A stretch of DNA of 64,000 nucleotides from an uncultured Candidatus Entotheonella sp. Lineage in GTDB: Bacteria > Tectomicrobia > Entotheonellia > Entotheonellales > Entotheonellaceae. The stretch spans positions 3,521,300 through 3,585,299 of the forward strand of contig OX639990.1 in the NCBI GenBank assembly GCA_951828535.1, written 5' to 3'. The notes beneath the pieces were generated by a model. It searched no databases. It saw only the letters and a list, made by a program, of their open reading frames with translations, and had not been told where the DNA came from. The translations under genes were made by a program, and so were the position numbers. Within the stretch, counting starts at the first letter, position 1. Every line of letters starts with the position of its first letter. Positions 54,061 to 63,837 of this stretch are shown piece after piece.

Positions 54061-55341
54061 TTAGTCCTTCACGATGCCGATTTCGACCATCATGCCGGGC
54101 TTGAGGAGGCCGTTGGTGTTGGGGACGGTGATCTGGACGGGGATGCGTTGCTCCACCTTGGTGAAGCTGCCGGTGGGAGGGAAGAGGGCGAACTCGGAAA
54201 TGGCGGCATGGCCGATGGTGTCCACGATGCCGCGGAATTCGTGGTCGGGGTAGGCGTCTACCTGGATGTCGACGGGCTTGCCGACGGTGACGTCGCGGAT
54301 GTACGACTCTTTGATGTTGGCCAGGATCCACACATCATGGGGGTCGCCGATTACCAGCACCGGCTGGCCCTTCTGAACGACCTGGCCTTCCTCGACGCGC
54401 TTGCGGCTGATAATGCCGGAGAGCGGGCTTTTCAGCACCGTTTTGCCCACGTTGCGTTCCGCAAGCTCGCGCTTGGCGTGCGCCTCCTTGAATTGCGCCT
54501 CCAGGATGTTGATCTGTTCCTGAATTCGGCTGCGCTCGCCCTCGGTCTCCGCCAAGCGCACCTTGACGAGAGCCGCTTCGACCTCGGCCTCCAGCGTCTG
54601 CACACGGCTACGGCGCAGTTGAATACGTTTCTTCAAGGTCAGGGCAGTTTCCAATCGCGCCTGAAGCTGCGCTACACGCTCCTGCGCGGCACTGAGGCGG
54701 GCCTCGGTTTGCGCCAGGTCGTCCTCGGCGTCTTCGCGGATGGTGGCGGACACAATGCCCTCGTCAGATAACGTGCTGACGCGCTCCCAGTTGTTCTCGG
54801 CGCTGCGCACTTGCCCCTGCATCTCGGCGACCGTGGACTCGGCTTCCTTCAGCGCGGCCTCGGCTTCAGCCAATTGGTTTTGCACCTGTTCGGTTTCGAT
54901 CACCAGCGCCGTTCTCTCCTCGGCCAGGGCGCTCTGCTTGGCGGCGTGTTCGGCGCGGGCATGAGCGATTTGATCCCGCGCGCGTATACTGTCGAGTTTA
55001 ACTTCCTCGCGCAGTACCTTGAGCTGGAAAGCAATCATGTCTACCCGGGCCTGCGTCTCTTCGAACTGAAGCTCGTAATCGGTGCTGTACATTTCCAGCA
55101 GCACGTCGTCCTTCTGCACCACGCTGCCCTCGTCGACGTGCAGGGCGCGCACCGTGCCGCCCACCTTCGGCGCCACCGGTACCATCAGGCCCTTGACGCG
55201 GGCGTCGTCGGTCACCACGTGTTTGGTTGTGTAAATCCAATAATCGACTCCGTAATACAAGCCAACGATCACCCCGAGGCCCAAGAGAATAGAGGGCAGA
55301 ATGACGCGCAGGCGGCCCGGTAGGGCGATTCTTTCGGCCAT
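54061..55341 (-). CDS. HlyD/EmrA-type membrane fusion protein
   Basis: 426 residues from ATG 55341. One N-terminal transmembrane segment (VILPSILLGLGVIVGLYYGV), the lipoyl half VTDDARVKGLMVPVAPKVGG, a very long coiled coil from about residue 95 to 290 (Ala/Glu/Gln-rich heptads), the second lipoyl half KTVLKSPLSGIISRKRVEEG, and a beta-barrel end (VWILANIKESYIRDVTVGKP). This periplasmic adaptor joins an inner-membrane exporter to an outer-membrane channel. The exporter gene is not next to it. The gene follows mfd by 73 bases on the same strand. The gap downstream (53931-54060) holds nothing clear. Confidence 0.9.
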   Translation of the reverse strand: MAERIALPGRLRVILPSILLGLGVIVGLYYGVDYWIYTTKHVVTDDARVKGLMVPVAPKVGGTVRALHVDEGSVVQKDDVLLEMYSTDYELQFEETQARVDMIAFQLKVLREEVKLDSIRARDQIAHARAEHAAKQSALAEERTALVIETEQVQNQLAEAEAALKEAESTVAEMQGQVRSAENNWERVSTLSDEGIVSATIREDAEDDLAQTEARLSAAQERVAQLQARLETALTLKKRIQLRRSRVQTLEAEVEAALVKVRLAETEGERSRIQEQINILEAQFKEAHAKRELAERNVGKTVLKSPLSGIISRKRVEEGQVVQKGQPVLVIGDPHDVWILANIKESYIRDVTVGKPVDIQVDAYPDHEFRGIVDTIGHAAISEFALFPPTGSFTKVEQRIPVQITVPNTNGLLKPGMMVEIGIVKD

Positions 55342-55414
55342 AAGGCGTGCGTTCCTGAGAGAAGGGATTCGATATGTTACGACATGGAGGCGAGATAGTT
55401 GAATGCTATCACAT

Positions 55415-58400
55415 TCAAAGTTCGCTAGCCAGAAGCCGCTGCAAGCCTCTCTTGAGCTGCACCAGGCGCTCGGCGGGCGTTCCTTCAGCCTCGGGAACGC
55501 ACACCACGTGCTCGGATTGGAAGCGATATCCAGGGTAGTCGGACTCCAGCCAGGGCAGCAGTCGTTCCGGCGCCAGCGGCGTCGAGGCGTGGAATGCCAG
55601 ACGGACCTCCGTACCCCGCTGCTCAATGCGTTCCAGGGCCAATTGCCGCGCCAGGATTTTGATTTCCAACACCTCCAGAAGCTGCAGCGTGGCCTCGGGC
55701 AGCACCCCGAAACGATCCTGCATTTCGTTTCGCAACGCCTGCAACGCCGTGCTGCTCGTCACCGCCGACAAGCGCCGGTACAACTGCAGGCGCTGGGTTT
55801 CGCTCTCCACGTAGCTCTGCGGGATGTGTCCCTGCACCCCTAGGCGAAGTTCGGGCTCAACCCACACGGTGACGGCCTCGCCCTTGGCCTCGCGTACCGC
55901 CTCGGCCATCATCTGGCAATACAGATCGAACCCCACGCTGTTCATGTGGCCGGATTGCTGCGGCCCCAGCAGGTTGCCGGCGCCGCGGATTTCCAGGTCG
56001 CGGGAAGCCAGATGAAAGCCGGACCCTAGCTCGGAAAATTCCTCGAACGCCTCGATCCGCCGCCGTGCCACGCCGGACAGCAGCGCCTCGCCGGGAATGA
56101 GCAGGTAGGCATAGGCCTGTATCAGGCCGCGCCCCACCCGGCCGCGCAATTGGTGCATCTGCGCCAGCCCGAAGCTGTCGGCACGGTTGATGATGATGGT
56201 GTTGACCGACGGTATGTCGAGGCCGGATTCGATGATCGTGGTGCACAGCAGCAGGTCGAAGTCGCGCCGCAGGAAATCCAGCATCACCGCCTCCAGCTGG
56301 CGCTCCGGCATCTGGCCGTGGGCGGTGCGGATGCGGCACTCGGGCGCCAGGCGCTGCAGCATGGCGTGGATGACCGGCAGACTGGCGATGTGGTTGTGCA
56401 CGAAAAACACCTGCCCGTGCCGAGCCAGCTCCTGCCGCACGGCGCGCTCGATGATTTCTTCGCTGAACGGCATGATCACTGTCTCAATGGCGCTGCGCCC
56501 ACCGGGCGGCGTCGCCATGATGGTGCAATCGCGTAGGCCGCTGAGCGCCATCTGCAGCGAGCGCGGGATGGGCGTGGCGGTGAGGATGAGCACGTCGGTC
56601 TTCATGCTCAGCCGCTTGATGCGCTCCTTGTGTCCAACGCCGAAGCGGTGCTCCTCGTCCACCACCAGCAGGCCCAAATCTTTGAAGCGGATGTCCTTCT
56701 GCAGCAGGCGGTGGGTGCCGATGACGATGTCGACCGTTCCCTCTTGCAGCCCCTCCAGCGTTCGGGTCTGTTCCTTGCGGCTGTTCAGGCGGCTCAGCAT
56801 GGCCACCCGCGCGCCGAACGCCTCGAAGCGGCGCTGAAAGGTCTCGGTGTGTTGCTGCGCCAGCACCGTGGTGGGCACCAGAACGGCCACCTGCTTGCCG
56901 TCGAACACCGCCTTGAAGGCGGCGCGCAGGGCGACCTCGGTCTTGCCGTAGCCGACATCGCCGCACACCAGCCGTTCCATGGGACGCGGGTGTTCCATGT
57001 CGATCAGCACGTCCTGGATGGCCTGCATCTGGTCGTCGGTTTCGACGTACTCGAAGGCGTTTTCAAACTCCTGGTGCAGCGTTGTGGACGCCGCGAACCT
57101 GTGGCCGACGTCCTGCTGGCGCGAGGCGTGCAGGCTGACCAGTTCGCCGGCCATGTCGAGCAGCGCCGCCTGGACGCGCGCCTTGGTGCGCGCCCAGGCG
57201 GCGGCGCCCAGGCGGTCGAGTGACACCTTGACGTCTTCGCCGCTGCCGCTGCGGTATTTCTCTACCAGGCTAAGGCGGTAGGATGGGACGTAGAGCTTCG
57301 CCTCGTCGGCGTAGGTGAGCTCCATGAATTCGCCGCCCTGGTGATCGACGTCGAGGAACGTCATGCCGCCGAAGCGCCCGATGCCGTAGTCGGCATGCAC
57401 CACCAGGTCGCCGGGGCGCAGCGTGCTGACGTGGCTCGTCGGGTGCGCCGGGCCAGCAGGCGATGGCGCGGTTTGCTGCTTATCGCTGAACAGATCGCCC
57501 CCCCGCAGGACCACGAGGCGTTCATCCGGCCACAGGAAGCCGTGGCTGAGACTGCCTAAGGCCAGCATGGTGCTGCCCGGCGGGATGGCGCCTTCGTTCA
57601 GGCATTGCGCGGCGGTGTCTGCAATGCGGCAACCGAGGCTGTAAGACGCCAGCACGTCGTGCAGTCGCCGTGTTTCCGGGCCGGAGCGGCACAGGATGAG
57701 CACCCCGAAGCCATCGCCGTGCCACTGTCTGAGGTGCGCTATAAAGCGTCCCAGGTCGCCCGAAAACGCCGGCGTGCCGCGCATGCGCAGTTCGGTGAGG
57801 TTGGTGGATAGTGGATAGTGGTCAGTGGCTAGCGGCTTTTGTTCTTGCTCCCCACGCTTCACGAACCACTCATCACTGCCTTTGAGGTTGTGGTAGCGGG
57901 TCAGCGCGACGTCGGTTCGCTCGCGCAGTTGCCGGGTCAGCGTCGGCACGGCGACGCATCGCTCCGTTGCATACGGCACGGTGCTGTCGCCCAGTCGCAT
58001 GGCGAGCGGCGGTGGGAGTTGATCCAGGATGAGATGGACGTCTTCCAGATCGACGCAGCAAACCATCACGGCGTCCGGCAGGCCCGCCAATGGACATTCA
58101 AGGTCGTCAAAGAAAAAGGTATCCAGACCCCACGGCCAGGCGGCGGGATGCTGCTGGCGCCAATGCTCGAAGCTGGCGGCGATTCCGGCGTCATGCCAGT
58201 CGTGGGCGCGCAGATGCGCTCGCAGCCGCTCCCAGCCCGGCGCCGCTTCGGAGCCCTGCGGCGGCAGGACATGCAATGGCGCGATGACGATGCGCTGCAA
58301 TTCGGCCACCGATAGCTGCGAGGCGACGTCGAAGGTGCGGATGGTTTCCACCTCGTCACCGAAGAATTCGAGCCGCCAGGGCCGCCTTTCCCCGGGCGAA

Positions 58401-58945
58401 AAAACGTCCAGGATGCCGCCGCGCAGGGCGAACTCCCCAGCCGTCTCCACCATGGAGGTGCGCCGGTAACCGCGTTCGACCAGCGCCGCAGCGAACCCCG
58501 GCAGCGGGGTGACGTTGCCGACCTGGACCGGCATCAGGCGCTCGGCGAACAACCCCGGTGCCGTCCCGTAACGCAGCGAGGCGGCAGCGGCGACCACCAC
58601 CACGGGTTCGCCGTTGCGCAGCCGCCACAGGGGTAGGTCGGCTGACAGCGCTTGCGTCTGAGTCGCTCCCTGCGGTTCGGGTATGTAACCCAGAACGGTG
58701 CTGGATTCCTGGCAACAGGATGAGGAACTTGGCAGGTCGTCGAGAAAACAACGCAGATCGTTAATGAGCTCATCGCGGCGGGCAGGCTCCGGTGTCACGA
58801 CGCACACTGGCCCCCGGCGTTCAGCGAACCAGCGCGCCAGTAAATAGCCTTGGCCGCCCGGACGCGATCCGCGCAGGATTCTTGGCGCCGGCCAACCCGT
58901 CTCGTTATGACACGCGATGTCGGTTGTAAGTGTTGGCATGGTCAT
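55415..58945 (-). CDS. mfd: Transcription-repair coupling factor Mfd
   Basis: 1176 residues, full length. UvrB-homology N-terminus (GGILDVFSPGERRPWRLEFF with GDEVETIRTFD), RNA-polymerase-interacting domain (LRPGDLVVHADYGIGRFGGM), and the DEAD/RecG-type motor: VCGDVGYGKTEVALRAAFKA (Walker A), LVVDEEHRFGVGHKERIK (DEEH box), LTATPIPRSLQMALSGLRD, and IIESGLDIPSVNTIIINRAD, QLRGRVGR. It removes stalled RNA polymerase at lesions and recruits UvrA. The ATG shares a base with the pilC stop (TGATG). Confidence 0.97.
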   Translation of the reverse strand: MTMPTLTTDIACHNETGWPAPRILRGSRPGGQGYLLARWFAERRGPVCVVTPEPARRDELINDLRCFLDDLPSSSSCCQESSTVLGYIPEPQGATQTQALSADLPLWRLRNGEPVVVVAAAASLRYGTAPGLFAERLMPVQVGNVTPLPGFAAALVERGYRRTSMVETAGEFALRGGILDVFSPGERRPWRLEFFGDEVETIRTFDVASQLSVAELQRIVIAPLHVLPPQGSEAAPGWERLRAHLRAHDWHDAGIAASFEHWRQQHPAAWPWGLDTFFFDDLECPLAGLPDAVMVCCVDLEDVHLILDQLPPPLAMRLGDSTVPYATERCVAVPTLTRQLRERTDVALTRYHNLKGSDEWFVKRGEQEQKPLATDHYPLSTNLTELRMRGTPAFSGDLGRFIAHLRQWHGDGFGVLILCRSGPETRRLHDVLASYSLGCRIADTAAQCLNEGAIPPGSTMLALGSLSHGFLWPDERLVVLRGGDLFSDKQQTAPSPAGPAHPTSHVSTLRPGDLVVHADYGIGRFGGMTFLDVDHQGGEFMELTYADEAKLYVPSYRLSLVEKYRSGSGEDVKVSLDRLGAAAWARTKARVQAALLDMAGELVSLHASRQQDVGHRFAASTTLHQEFENAFEYVETDDQMQAIQDVLIDMEHPRPMERLVCGDVGYGKTEVALRAAFKAVFDGKQVAVLVPTTVLAQQHTETFQRRFEAFGARVAMLSRLNSRKEQTRTLEGLQEGTVDIVIGTHRLLQKDIRFKDLGLLVVDEEHRFGVGHKERIKRLSMKTDVLILTATPIPRSLQMALSGLRDCTIMATPPGGRSAIETVIMPFSEEIIERAVRQELARHGQVFFVHNHIASLPVIHAMLQRLAPECRIRTAHGQMPERQLEAVMLDFLRRDFDLLLCTTIIESGLDIPSVNTIIINRADSFGLAQMHQLRGRVGRGLIQAYAYLLIPGEALLSGVARRRIEAFEEFSELGSGFHLASRDLEIRGAGNLLGPQQSGHMNSVGFDLYCQMMAEAVREAKGEAVTVWVEPELRLGVQGHIPQSYVESETQRLQLYRRLSAVTSSTALQALRNEMQDRFGVLPEATLQLLEVLEIKILARQLALERIEQRGTEVRLAFHASTPLAPERLLPWLESDYPGYRFQSEHVVCVPEAEGTPAERLVQLKRGLQRLLASEL

Positions 58946-60153
58946 CAGCCAAAGGTGCCAGCCATCTCGAAGATGGGCAAATACATGGCGATCAGCATGA
59001 AGCCGATGAGCGCCCCGAGAACCACCATCAGCAGCGGCTCCAACAAGGAGGTTAGCGCCTCGACAGCGTGGTTCACGTCGTCGTCGTAAAAATCGGCGAT
59101 CTTGTTGAGCATGGCGTCCAGGGAGCCGGCGTTTTCGCCCACTTCGACCATCTGCACCACCATCGGCGCAAAAACCGTCTGGTCGCGTAGCGACTCAGCA
59201 ATCGTGCTCCCCTGCTTGATGCGCTCAATAGCGGTCAGAACGGCGTCTTCCATCACTTTGTTGCCGGTGATACGGGCGGTGATGGCCAGGCCGTCGAGGA
59301 TGGGCACGCCGCTGCTGACCAATGTCGCCAGTGTGCGGGCAAACGACGCCACCGCCATCTTCTCGACGAGACCGCCGAGGACGGGCGCCTTCAACAAGGC
59401 AGTGTCTATCAGCCGCCGCCCGCTGGCGGTGCGACGGAACCATCTGAACGCCCAGACCACTGCGAGGGCCGTGACCACCAAGTAGAGGATGACCGCCTTG
59501 ACGCCACTGCTCAGTGCCATGACGAGGCGCGTTGGCGCGGGCAGGGCACCGCCGAAGCTCTCGAGCAGGTCGGCGAAAATGGGGATGACGTAGATCAGCA
59601 TGAAGATCATGGCCAGCACGGCGACCGCGACAATGGCCGCCGGGTAGGCCATGGCGCCTTTGATCTTGTCCCGCAGCGCGCGGGATTTTTCCAGATAGAC
59701 GGCCAAGCGGGTGAGGATGGTGTCGAGGGCGCCGCCCGCTTCGCCCGCCTCGACCATGTTGACGTAGAAATCGCCGAACACCTGCGGCTGTTTGCGCAGC
59801 GCTTCCGTGAAGCTGGCGCCTGCCTCCACGTCCGCCTTCACTTGCATGAGGATTTCCGCGAGGCGCTTGTTCGGGGTTTGACGGCCCAGCGTATCGAGGC
59901 ACTGAACGAGGGGCAGCCCCGAGGAGATCATGGTGGCAAATTGCCGGGTGAACACGACGAGATCCACGGCTGCGACGCCGCTCGTGAGGCCGGGGAGGTG
60001 GATCGTCAAGTTCCTGGGTCGGGCGCGCAGCGACGTGACGATGAGTTGGCGTTGCCGCAACGCCAAGGCGGCCGCGCGACGGTCGGCAGCGTCAATCTGG
60101 CCGCGCTGCATGGCGCCGGCGGCTGTTCGGACCGTGTACGTGAAAGTCGGCAT
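58945..60153 (-). CDS. pilC: Type IV pilus/type II secretion inner-membrane protein PilC/GspF
   Basis: 402 residues. Two T2SSF domains: first with FTRQFATMISSGLPLVQCLD, then the matching FARTLATLVSSGVPILDGLA in the second. Each is followed by a helix pair and membrane segments (AIVAVAVLAMIFMLIYVIPI, AVILYLVVTALAVVWAF, and the C-terminal MVVLGALIGFMLIAMYLPIF). Works with PilB/PilT motors to assemble the pilus; the motors are not in the window. The start is 17 bases from the aroE stop. Confidence 0.93.
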   Translation of the reverse strand: MPTFTYTVRTAAGAMQRGQIDAADRRAAALALRQRQLIVTSLRARPRNLTIHLPGLTSGVAAVDLVVFTRQFATMISSGLPLVQCLDTLGRQTPNKRLAEILMQVKADVEAGASFTEALRKQPQVFGDFYVNMVEAGEAGGALDTILTRLAVYLEKSRALRDKIKGAMAYPAAIVAVAVLAMIFMLIYVIPIFADLLESFGGALPAPTRLVMALSSGVKAVILYLVVTALAVVWAFRWFRRTASGRRLIDTALLKAPVLGGLVEKMAVASFARTLATLVSSGVPILDGLAITARITGNKVMEDAVLTAIERIKQGSTIAESLRDQTVFAPMVVQMVEVGENAGSLDAMLNKIADFYDDDVNHAVEALTSLLEPLLMVVLGALIGFMLIAMYLPIFEMAGTFG

Positions 60154-60170
60154 GGGTTTTGGATTGACCT

Positions 60171-61043
60171 TTAATCGAGATGGGCTTCAAGCGCCGGGCC
60201 CACCGCCTCCAAAGGGAAGGCGAGGCCGGTCCAGATCGTGAACGCCGCGGCGCCCTGGCCCAGCAGCATGTCGAGGCCGCCAATCGTGGTGCAGCCGGCG
60301 GCTCGGGCGTCCTGCAGGAACGGTGTGTTCAGAGGTCGGTAGACGATGTCGTAGACGATCTGCTCGGGCCCGAAGCAGCGGCTGGGCAGCAGGGGTTCGT
60401 CACCTTCGTGCATCCCGAGCGAGGTGGCGTTGACGAGCAGACGGCTCTGCTGGGCGTCGTCGGCGGCGTCTGACATCGGCACGGCGCGCACCTCGGCGTC
60501 CGTAAACCGTTTTTGCAAGTCCGCGGCCAGACGCTCGCTGCGGACGTGGGTGCGATTGGCGATGACCAGTCGCGGGCAGCCGGCGTTCAGCAGCGCGGCT
60601 GCCAAGGCACGCGCCGCGCCGCCGGCACCCAGGACGAGCACTGGGAGCTGGCTCAAAGGCGCTCCGAGATTTTGCAACGGCTGCAGAAACCCGGCACCGT
60701 CCGTGTTGTGGCCGGCGGTGCGGCCGTCGTGCACGTGCACCGTATTGACGGCGCCAATTGCCCTCGCCTCAGCCGTCACCTCGTCCAGACACGCCATGAT
60801 GGCTTCCTTGTGCGGGATGGTCACGTTAAAGCCTGCGACCCCCAGCGCTACGGCCCCGGCAACGGCTCTGGCGAGGTCGTCCGGCGCCACGGAGAAAGGC
60901 ACGTAGACGGCGTCCAGCCCGTGGTGTCGGAACGCCAGGGTGTGCATCAACGGCGACAGGGAATGCCCGATCGGATAGCCCATGATGCCGTACAGCCGGG
61001 TGGACCCGGAGACGTTGGTGGGAGACGTGGATTCGGTTGGCAT
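60171..61043 (-). CDS. aroE: Shikimate dehydrogenase
   Basis: 290 residues from ATG 61043 with GGAGGA upstream. Reduces 3-dehydroshikimate with NADPH. Motifs: GIMGYPIGHSLSPLMHTLAF (shikimate-binding Ser pair), GFNVTIPHKEAIM with catalytic Lys, GHNTDGAGFLQPL with Asp, VLVLGAGGAARALAAALLNA (NADP loop), IANRTHVRSERLA, and the end GLDMLLGQGAAAF. All key residues present. Part of the pilF-aroE-pilC-mfd gene run. Confidence 0.95.
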   Translation of the reverse strand: MPTESTSPTNVSGSTRLYGIMGYPIGHSLSPLMHTLAFRHHGLDAVYVPFSVAPDDLARAVAGAVALGVAGFNVTIPHKEAIMACLDEVTAEARAIGAVNTVHVHDGRTAGHNTDGAGFLQPLQNLGAPLSQLPVLVLGAGGAARALAAALLNAGCPRLVIANRTHVRSERLAADLQKRFTDAEVRAVPMSDAADDAQQSRLLVNATSLGMHEGDEPLLPSRCFGPEQIVYDIVYRPLNTPFLQDARAAGCTTIGGLDMLLGQGAAAFTIWTGLAFPLEAVGPALEAHLD

Positions 61044-61081
61044 GCTGTCCTCCTGGCCCATTCGCTGGCACTCGCGGTGCT

Positions 61082-61876
61082 TCATTGCTTGCGCTCGCTT
61101 GCGCTCGCTGTGGGTGCGAGGCGCTCGAGTTTTTCGCGGGACGCAACGGCGAGGGGATTGTCAGGTTGCAGGGCGATGACCCGTTCCAGCGCCTGACGCG
61201 CCTCGTCCACCTGTCCAGCAGCTAGCAGCACATCGCCGAGTCCCGCGTAGGCTGCCGCGTAAGTAGGTCGCAGGCGAACAGCATCACGAAAGGCCTGGAT
61301 GGCGGCGTCAGGACGCCCCATGCGATCGTATGCCAAGCCCAGGTTGTGGTACGCCTCGGGCAGACTCCGGTAGCTCAGGGCGCGGCGAAACTGCGCCGCC
61401 GCCAAATCGAACTGTCCCTGCTGTGAATGAGCCAGTCCCATGTTCACGTGCGCCAAGGCGGGCCGATCGTAACCGGGGTCCTGCAGGGCGCGTTGCGCCA
61501 AATCCAGGGCTTCGTCGGGGCGGTTGCGCAGCAACAGCAGGGTGCTGTAATTCACCAGAACGGAGGGAGACGGGTTATTCTGCTGCAACGCCTGTCGGTA
61601 GGCGTCTTCGGCGAGGTCGAAGCGGTTGCGAATTTGGTATGTCAGGGCCAGAAGCTCGAAGTAGCTCGGCTCGCGCGGGCGCAGACTCAGTGCCTGGCGG
61701 ATCGCCTGTTCGGCGGCATCGTAGGATTCGGCGCCGAGATACGTCTGCGCCAATTGGTAGTAGTTGTCGGCCTGCGCCCGCTGTTCGGCGATCGTCCCGC
61801 AGCCCAGCGACACGCCGGCGACGGCGAGGATCAGGACGGAAGCAAGTCGGCGGGCATTGGTGGGAATTGGCTTCAT
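61082..61876 (-). CDS. TPR lipoprotein, PilF/PilW pilotin-like
   Basis: 264 residues. Signal peptide with lipobox VSLGC (Cys near residue 26). About six tetratricopeptide repeats follow: YYQLAQTYLGAESYDAAEQA, YFELLALTYQIRNRFDLAED, LVNYSTLLLLRNRPDEALDL, AHVNMGLAHSQQGQFDLAAA, AYHNLGLAYDRMGRPDAAIQ, AYAGLGDVLLAAGQVDEARQ. PilF proteins guide the PilQ secretin to the outer membrane. Nearby pilC and the distant pilin operon support a pilus role, but a general TPR lipoprotein cannot be excluded. Confidence 0.8.
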   Translation of the reverse strand: MKPIPTNARRLASVLILAVAGVSLGCGTIAEQRAQADNYYQLAQTYLGAESYDAAEQAIRQALSLRPREPSYFELLALTYQIRNRFDLAEDAYRQALQQNNPSPSVLVNYSTLLLLRNRPDEALDLAQRALQDPGYDRPALAHVNMGLAHSQQGQFDLAAAQFRRALSYRSLPEAYHNLGLAYDRMGRPDAAIQAFRDAVRLRPTYAAAYAGLGDVLLAAGQVDEARQALERVIALQPDNPLAVASREKLERLAPTASASERKQ

Positions 61877-61938
61877 ACGAGGCTGGCCTCAGGTTTGGCG
61901 AAGCAGTGCCTGCTCATACCGATTTATCATGGCCCGTC

Positions 61939-62238
61939 CTAGTGCGCCAGCCGTTCGATGAATCGGGGCCTGCGCGCGTGCCGCTCACGAAGCGAGCGAA
62001 GGCGATTCCTGAAGGTTTCTGTTTCGCCGTCTTCACCAGCCAGCGCCTGCGGATTGAGGAGCCGACTCGTAGCCTGTTCATAGCCGTCGGGGTTAAGGTT
62101 TGATGTCGCCTTTTCCACCTCGTTCCAGACCTGGGTTCCCCGACGCCTGACGGCATCGAGGCGTAGCCGTCGTGCTTCCTGGGCCTCCCGACGTTCGGCT
62201 TCGATGGCCTGGAATTCGCAGTGCTGGTACTCGCTCAA
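61939..62238 (-). pseudogene. Internally deleted remnant of a conserved hypothetical family
   Basis: TTG 62238 to TAG 61939. The first eleven residues, MSEYQHCEFQA, match the conserved start (MSEYQYYEFQAIDRPL) of a widespread family of about 400-500 residues. The rest (REAQEARRLRLDAVRRRGTQ, VWNEVEKATSNLNPDGYEQA, FRNRLRSLRERHARRPRFIE-RL) matches the far C-terminus of that family. The middle of roughly 300 residues is missing, with the frame kept. A deletion fusion, probably not functional. From recall of the family pattern. Confidence 0.55.
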
Positions 62239-62325
62239 TGGCTGATTTCCCTATTGCCGCCTCCTGCATCACGTCTGGACCCGCCGTCCCGAGACACCGC
62301 GTATGGCAATGGCGACGCTTTCTCC

Positions 62326-63816
62326 TCACGACCTCTCTTCCGAAAGCATCTCGGCAAACAGAGCCGCTGTCCATTCAGAGGCGTCGAGGTGCCGCTGCAA
62401 CAGGTCGCTCACGGATCCGCCCAGGGCGCCGAACCAGAAGTGGCGCAGCCAAGCGCCGCTGTCGGGGTTGCGGAACCAATCGGCGGCGAATTGCTGATGC
62501 AGCGTCTCCATGAGAACGCAGGCCAGGCTCTGGCTCCACAGGGCAGCGATCGATTCGTAGTGCCAATCGACATCGAGCAGATAGTATTCCGGCGCGTAAT
62601 CGACGCAGCAGGCTTCCATCATCAAATCGCGGTAGGTGTCGGCGGCGCCGGCCAAGGAATCGGCGGTATACAGGTGGCGGGTGAACAGGAAACGGCCCAA
62701 TTGCCGGCGCAGGCGGTACAGGCGGTCGAGTCGGCGCCACAGGCGGTAATTTTCGTCAACGTGCACGGACAGGTAGTGCCGCAGCCAGTCAGGGTGGGCA
62801 ACCAATTCGGCCAGCAGACAGGCGCTGCTGTCGGCGATGGCCGGGTCGGCGAGGAGACGGTGGACCAGCGGCAGGTCCGGGTCGGTGTGGGCCCACAACA
62901 ACGCGCGGCCCAAGGCGCCGGCCCACAGTTCAGCGCCCTTGAGGCCGCTGATGGGCGGGTAAGCGAGGAAGACCTCGTCGGGAACGCGGAGCGCGAGGGC
63001 TTCCGGCGGGCCGAAGTGGCTGGGGCGTTCGCGCCAGGTCAGGCGGCCATCGGCGGTCGGGTCGAGGCCCAGGTGCCGGCAGCAGGCCTGCATGGCGGGC
63101 ACCAGCGCGCCTGGCTGGTAATACTGCTGGTATTCGGCGAAGGTGAACATGGCCAGAACGTCGTGTCGGCGCAACTGGTTGAGCGGCAGGTGCAGGCGCT
63201 GCTTGACTGCCCAGGCCAGCAGATCGGCGTACACCTCGCGGGTTTCATCCAGGACCTCAATTGCCGCATCCTGCTGCGCGACGGCGTCAATATCCGCGAT
63301 GCGGCGCCACAGGTCGTCCGGGGAATCAAAGTCGAGGTCGGCGGCCACCCGCCGGTGCGTTTCGAAGCATGCCTCAAAGGGTTCATTAACGGTGCCAAGC
63401 TGCGCCACGACGGCCGATTCGATGGCCGCCCGCTGGTCGCGCCGGCGTTCGGCGGCCATGTGGGCAAAGGCGTGGCGCAGCGGGATGGCTTCCTCATCAA
63501 CGTAACAGGTGGCGCCTTGCAGCCGGGACTGAGCGGCGTGCCAAGCCGGCCGCAGCCTCTGTTGCACGTGCATACCGAGTCCCCAGGCGTTGAGGCGCCG
63601 CATGGCGGGCCGCTGCGCCGCCGGGGCATTGGCGCCGAGGTTGGCAAAAGCCTGGAGGGCGGAGATCGTGCAGGCGGATTCCGTCTGCGCCATCGCCTCG
63701 GCCAGTCTGCCATCCCGCGTCTCACCGGGCGGGGTGTCGAGGTGGGCCAAGGCGACGGTGCGGTGGTAAGTCTTGCAAGCGTCGAGGAGTTGGTCCGGGC
63801 TGTCGGTGAAGGCCAT
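62326..63816 (-). CDS. M3-peptidase-like protein lacking the HExxH zinc site
   Basis: 496 residues, all-helical by composition. The C-terminal third follows the M3 oligopeptidase pattern, in which catalytic members read HExxHxLxxAHTDPxLPxxxR...EGxAxLxExL. Here the stretch AGALGRALLWAHTDPDLPLV has Gly300, Ala301 and Arg304 where His, Glu and His are expected, and ADSSACLLAELVAHPDWL lacks the third zinc Glu. DVDWHYESIAALWSQSLACV and DWFRNPDSGAWLRHFWFGAL continue the family pattern. The fold seems kept but catalysis lost. It follows a MoaD/ThiS-like gene by 21 bases, which suggests an operon. Confidence 0.65.
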   Translation of the reverse strand: MAFTDSPDQLLDACKTYHRTVALAHLDTPPGETRDGRLAEAMAQTESACTISALQAFANLGANAPAAQRPAMRRLNAWGLGMHVQQRLRPAWHAAQSRLQGATCYVDEEAIPLRHAFAHMAAERRRDQRAAIESAVVAQLGTVNEPFEACFETHRRVAADLDFDSPDDLWRRIADIDAVAQQDAAIEVLDETREVYADLLAWAVKQRLHLPLNQLRRHDVLAMFTFAEYQQYYQPGALVPAMQACCRHLGLDPTADGRLTWRERPSHFGPPEALALRVPDEVFLAYPPISGLKGAELWAGALGRALLWAHTDPDLPLVHRLLADPAIADSSACLLAELVAHPDWLRHYLSVHVDENYRLWRRLDRLYRLRRQLGRFLFTRHLYTADSLAGAADTYRDLMMEACCVDYAPEYYLLDVDWHYESIAALWSQSLACVLMETLHQQFAADWFRNPDSGAWLRHFWFGALGGSVSDLLQRHLDASEWTAALFAEMLSEERS

Positions 63817-63837
63817 AGGCGGTTTGCGGCCCCCGTC

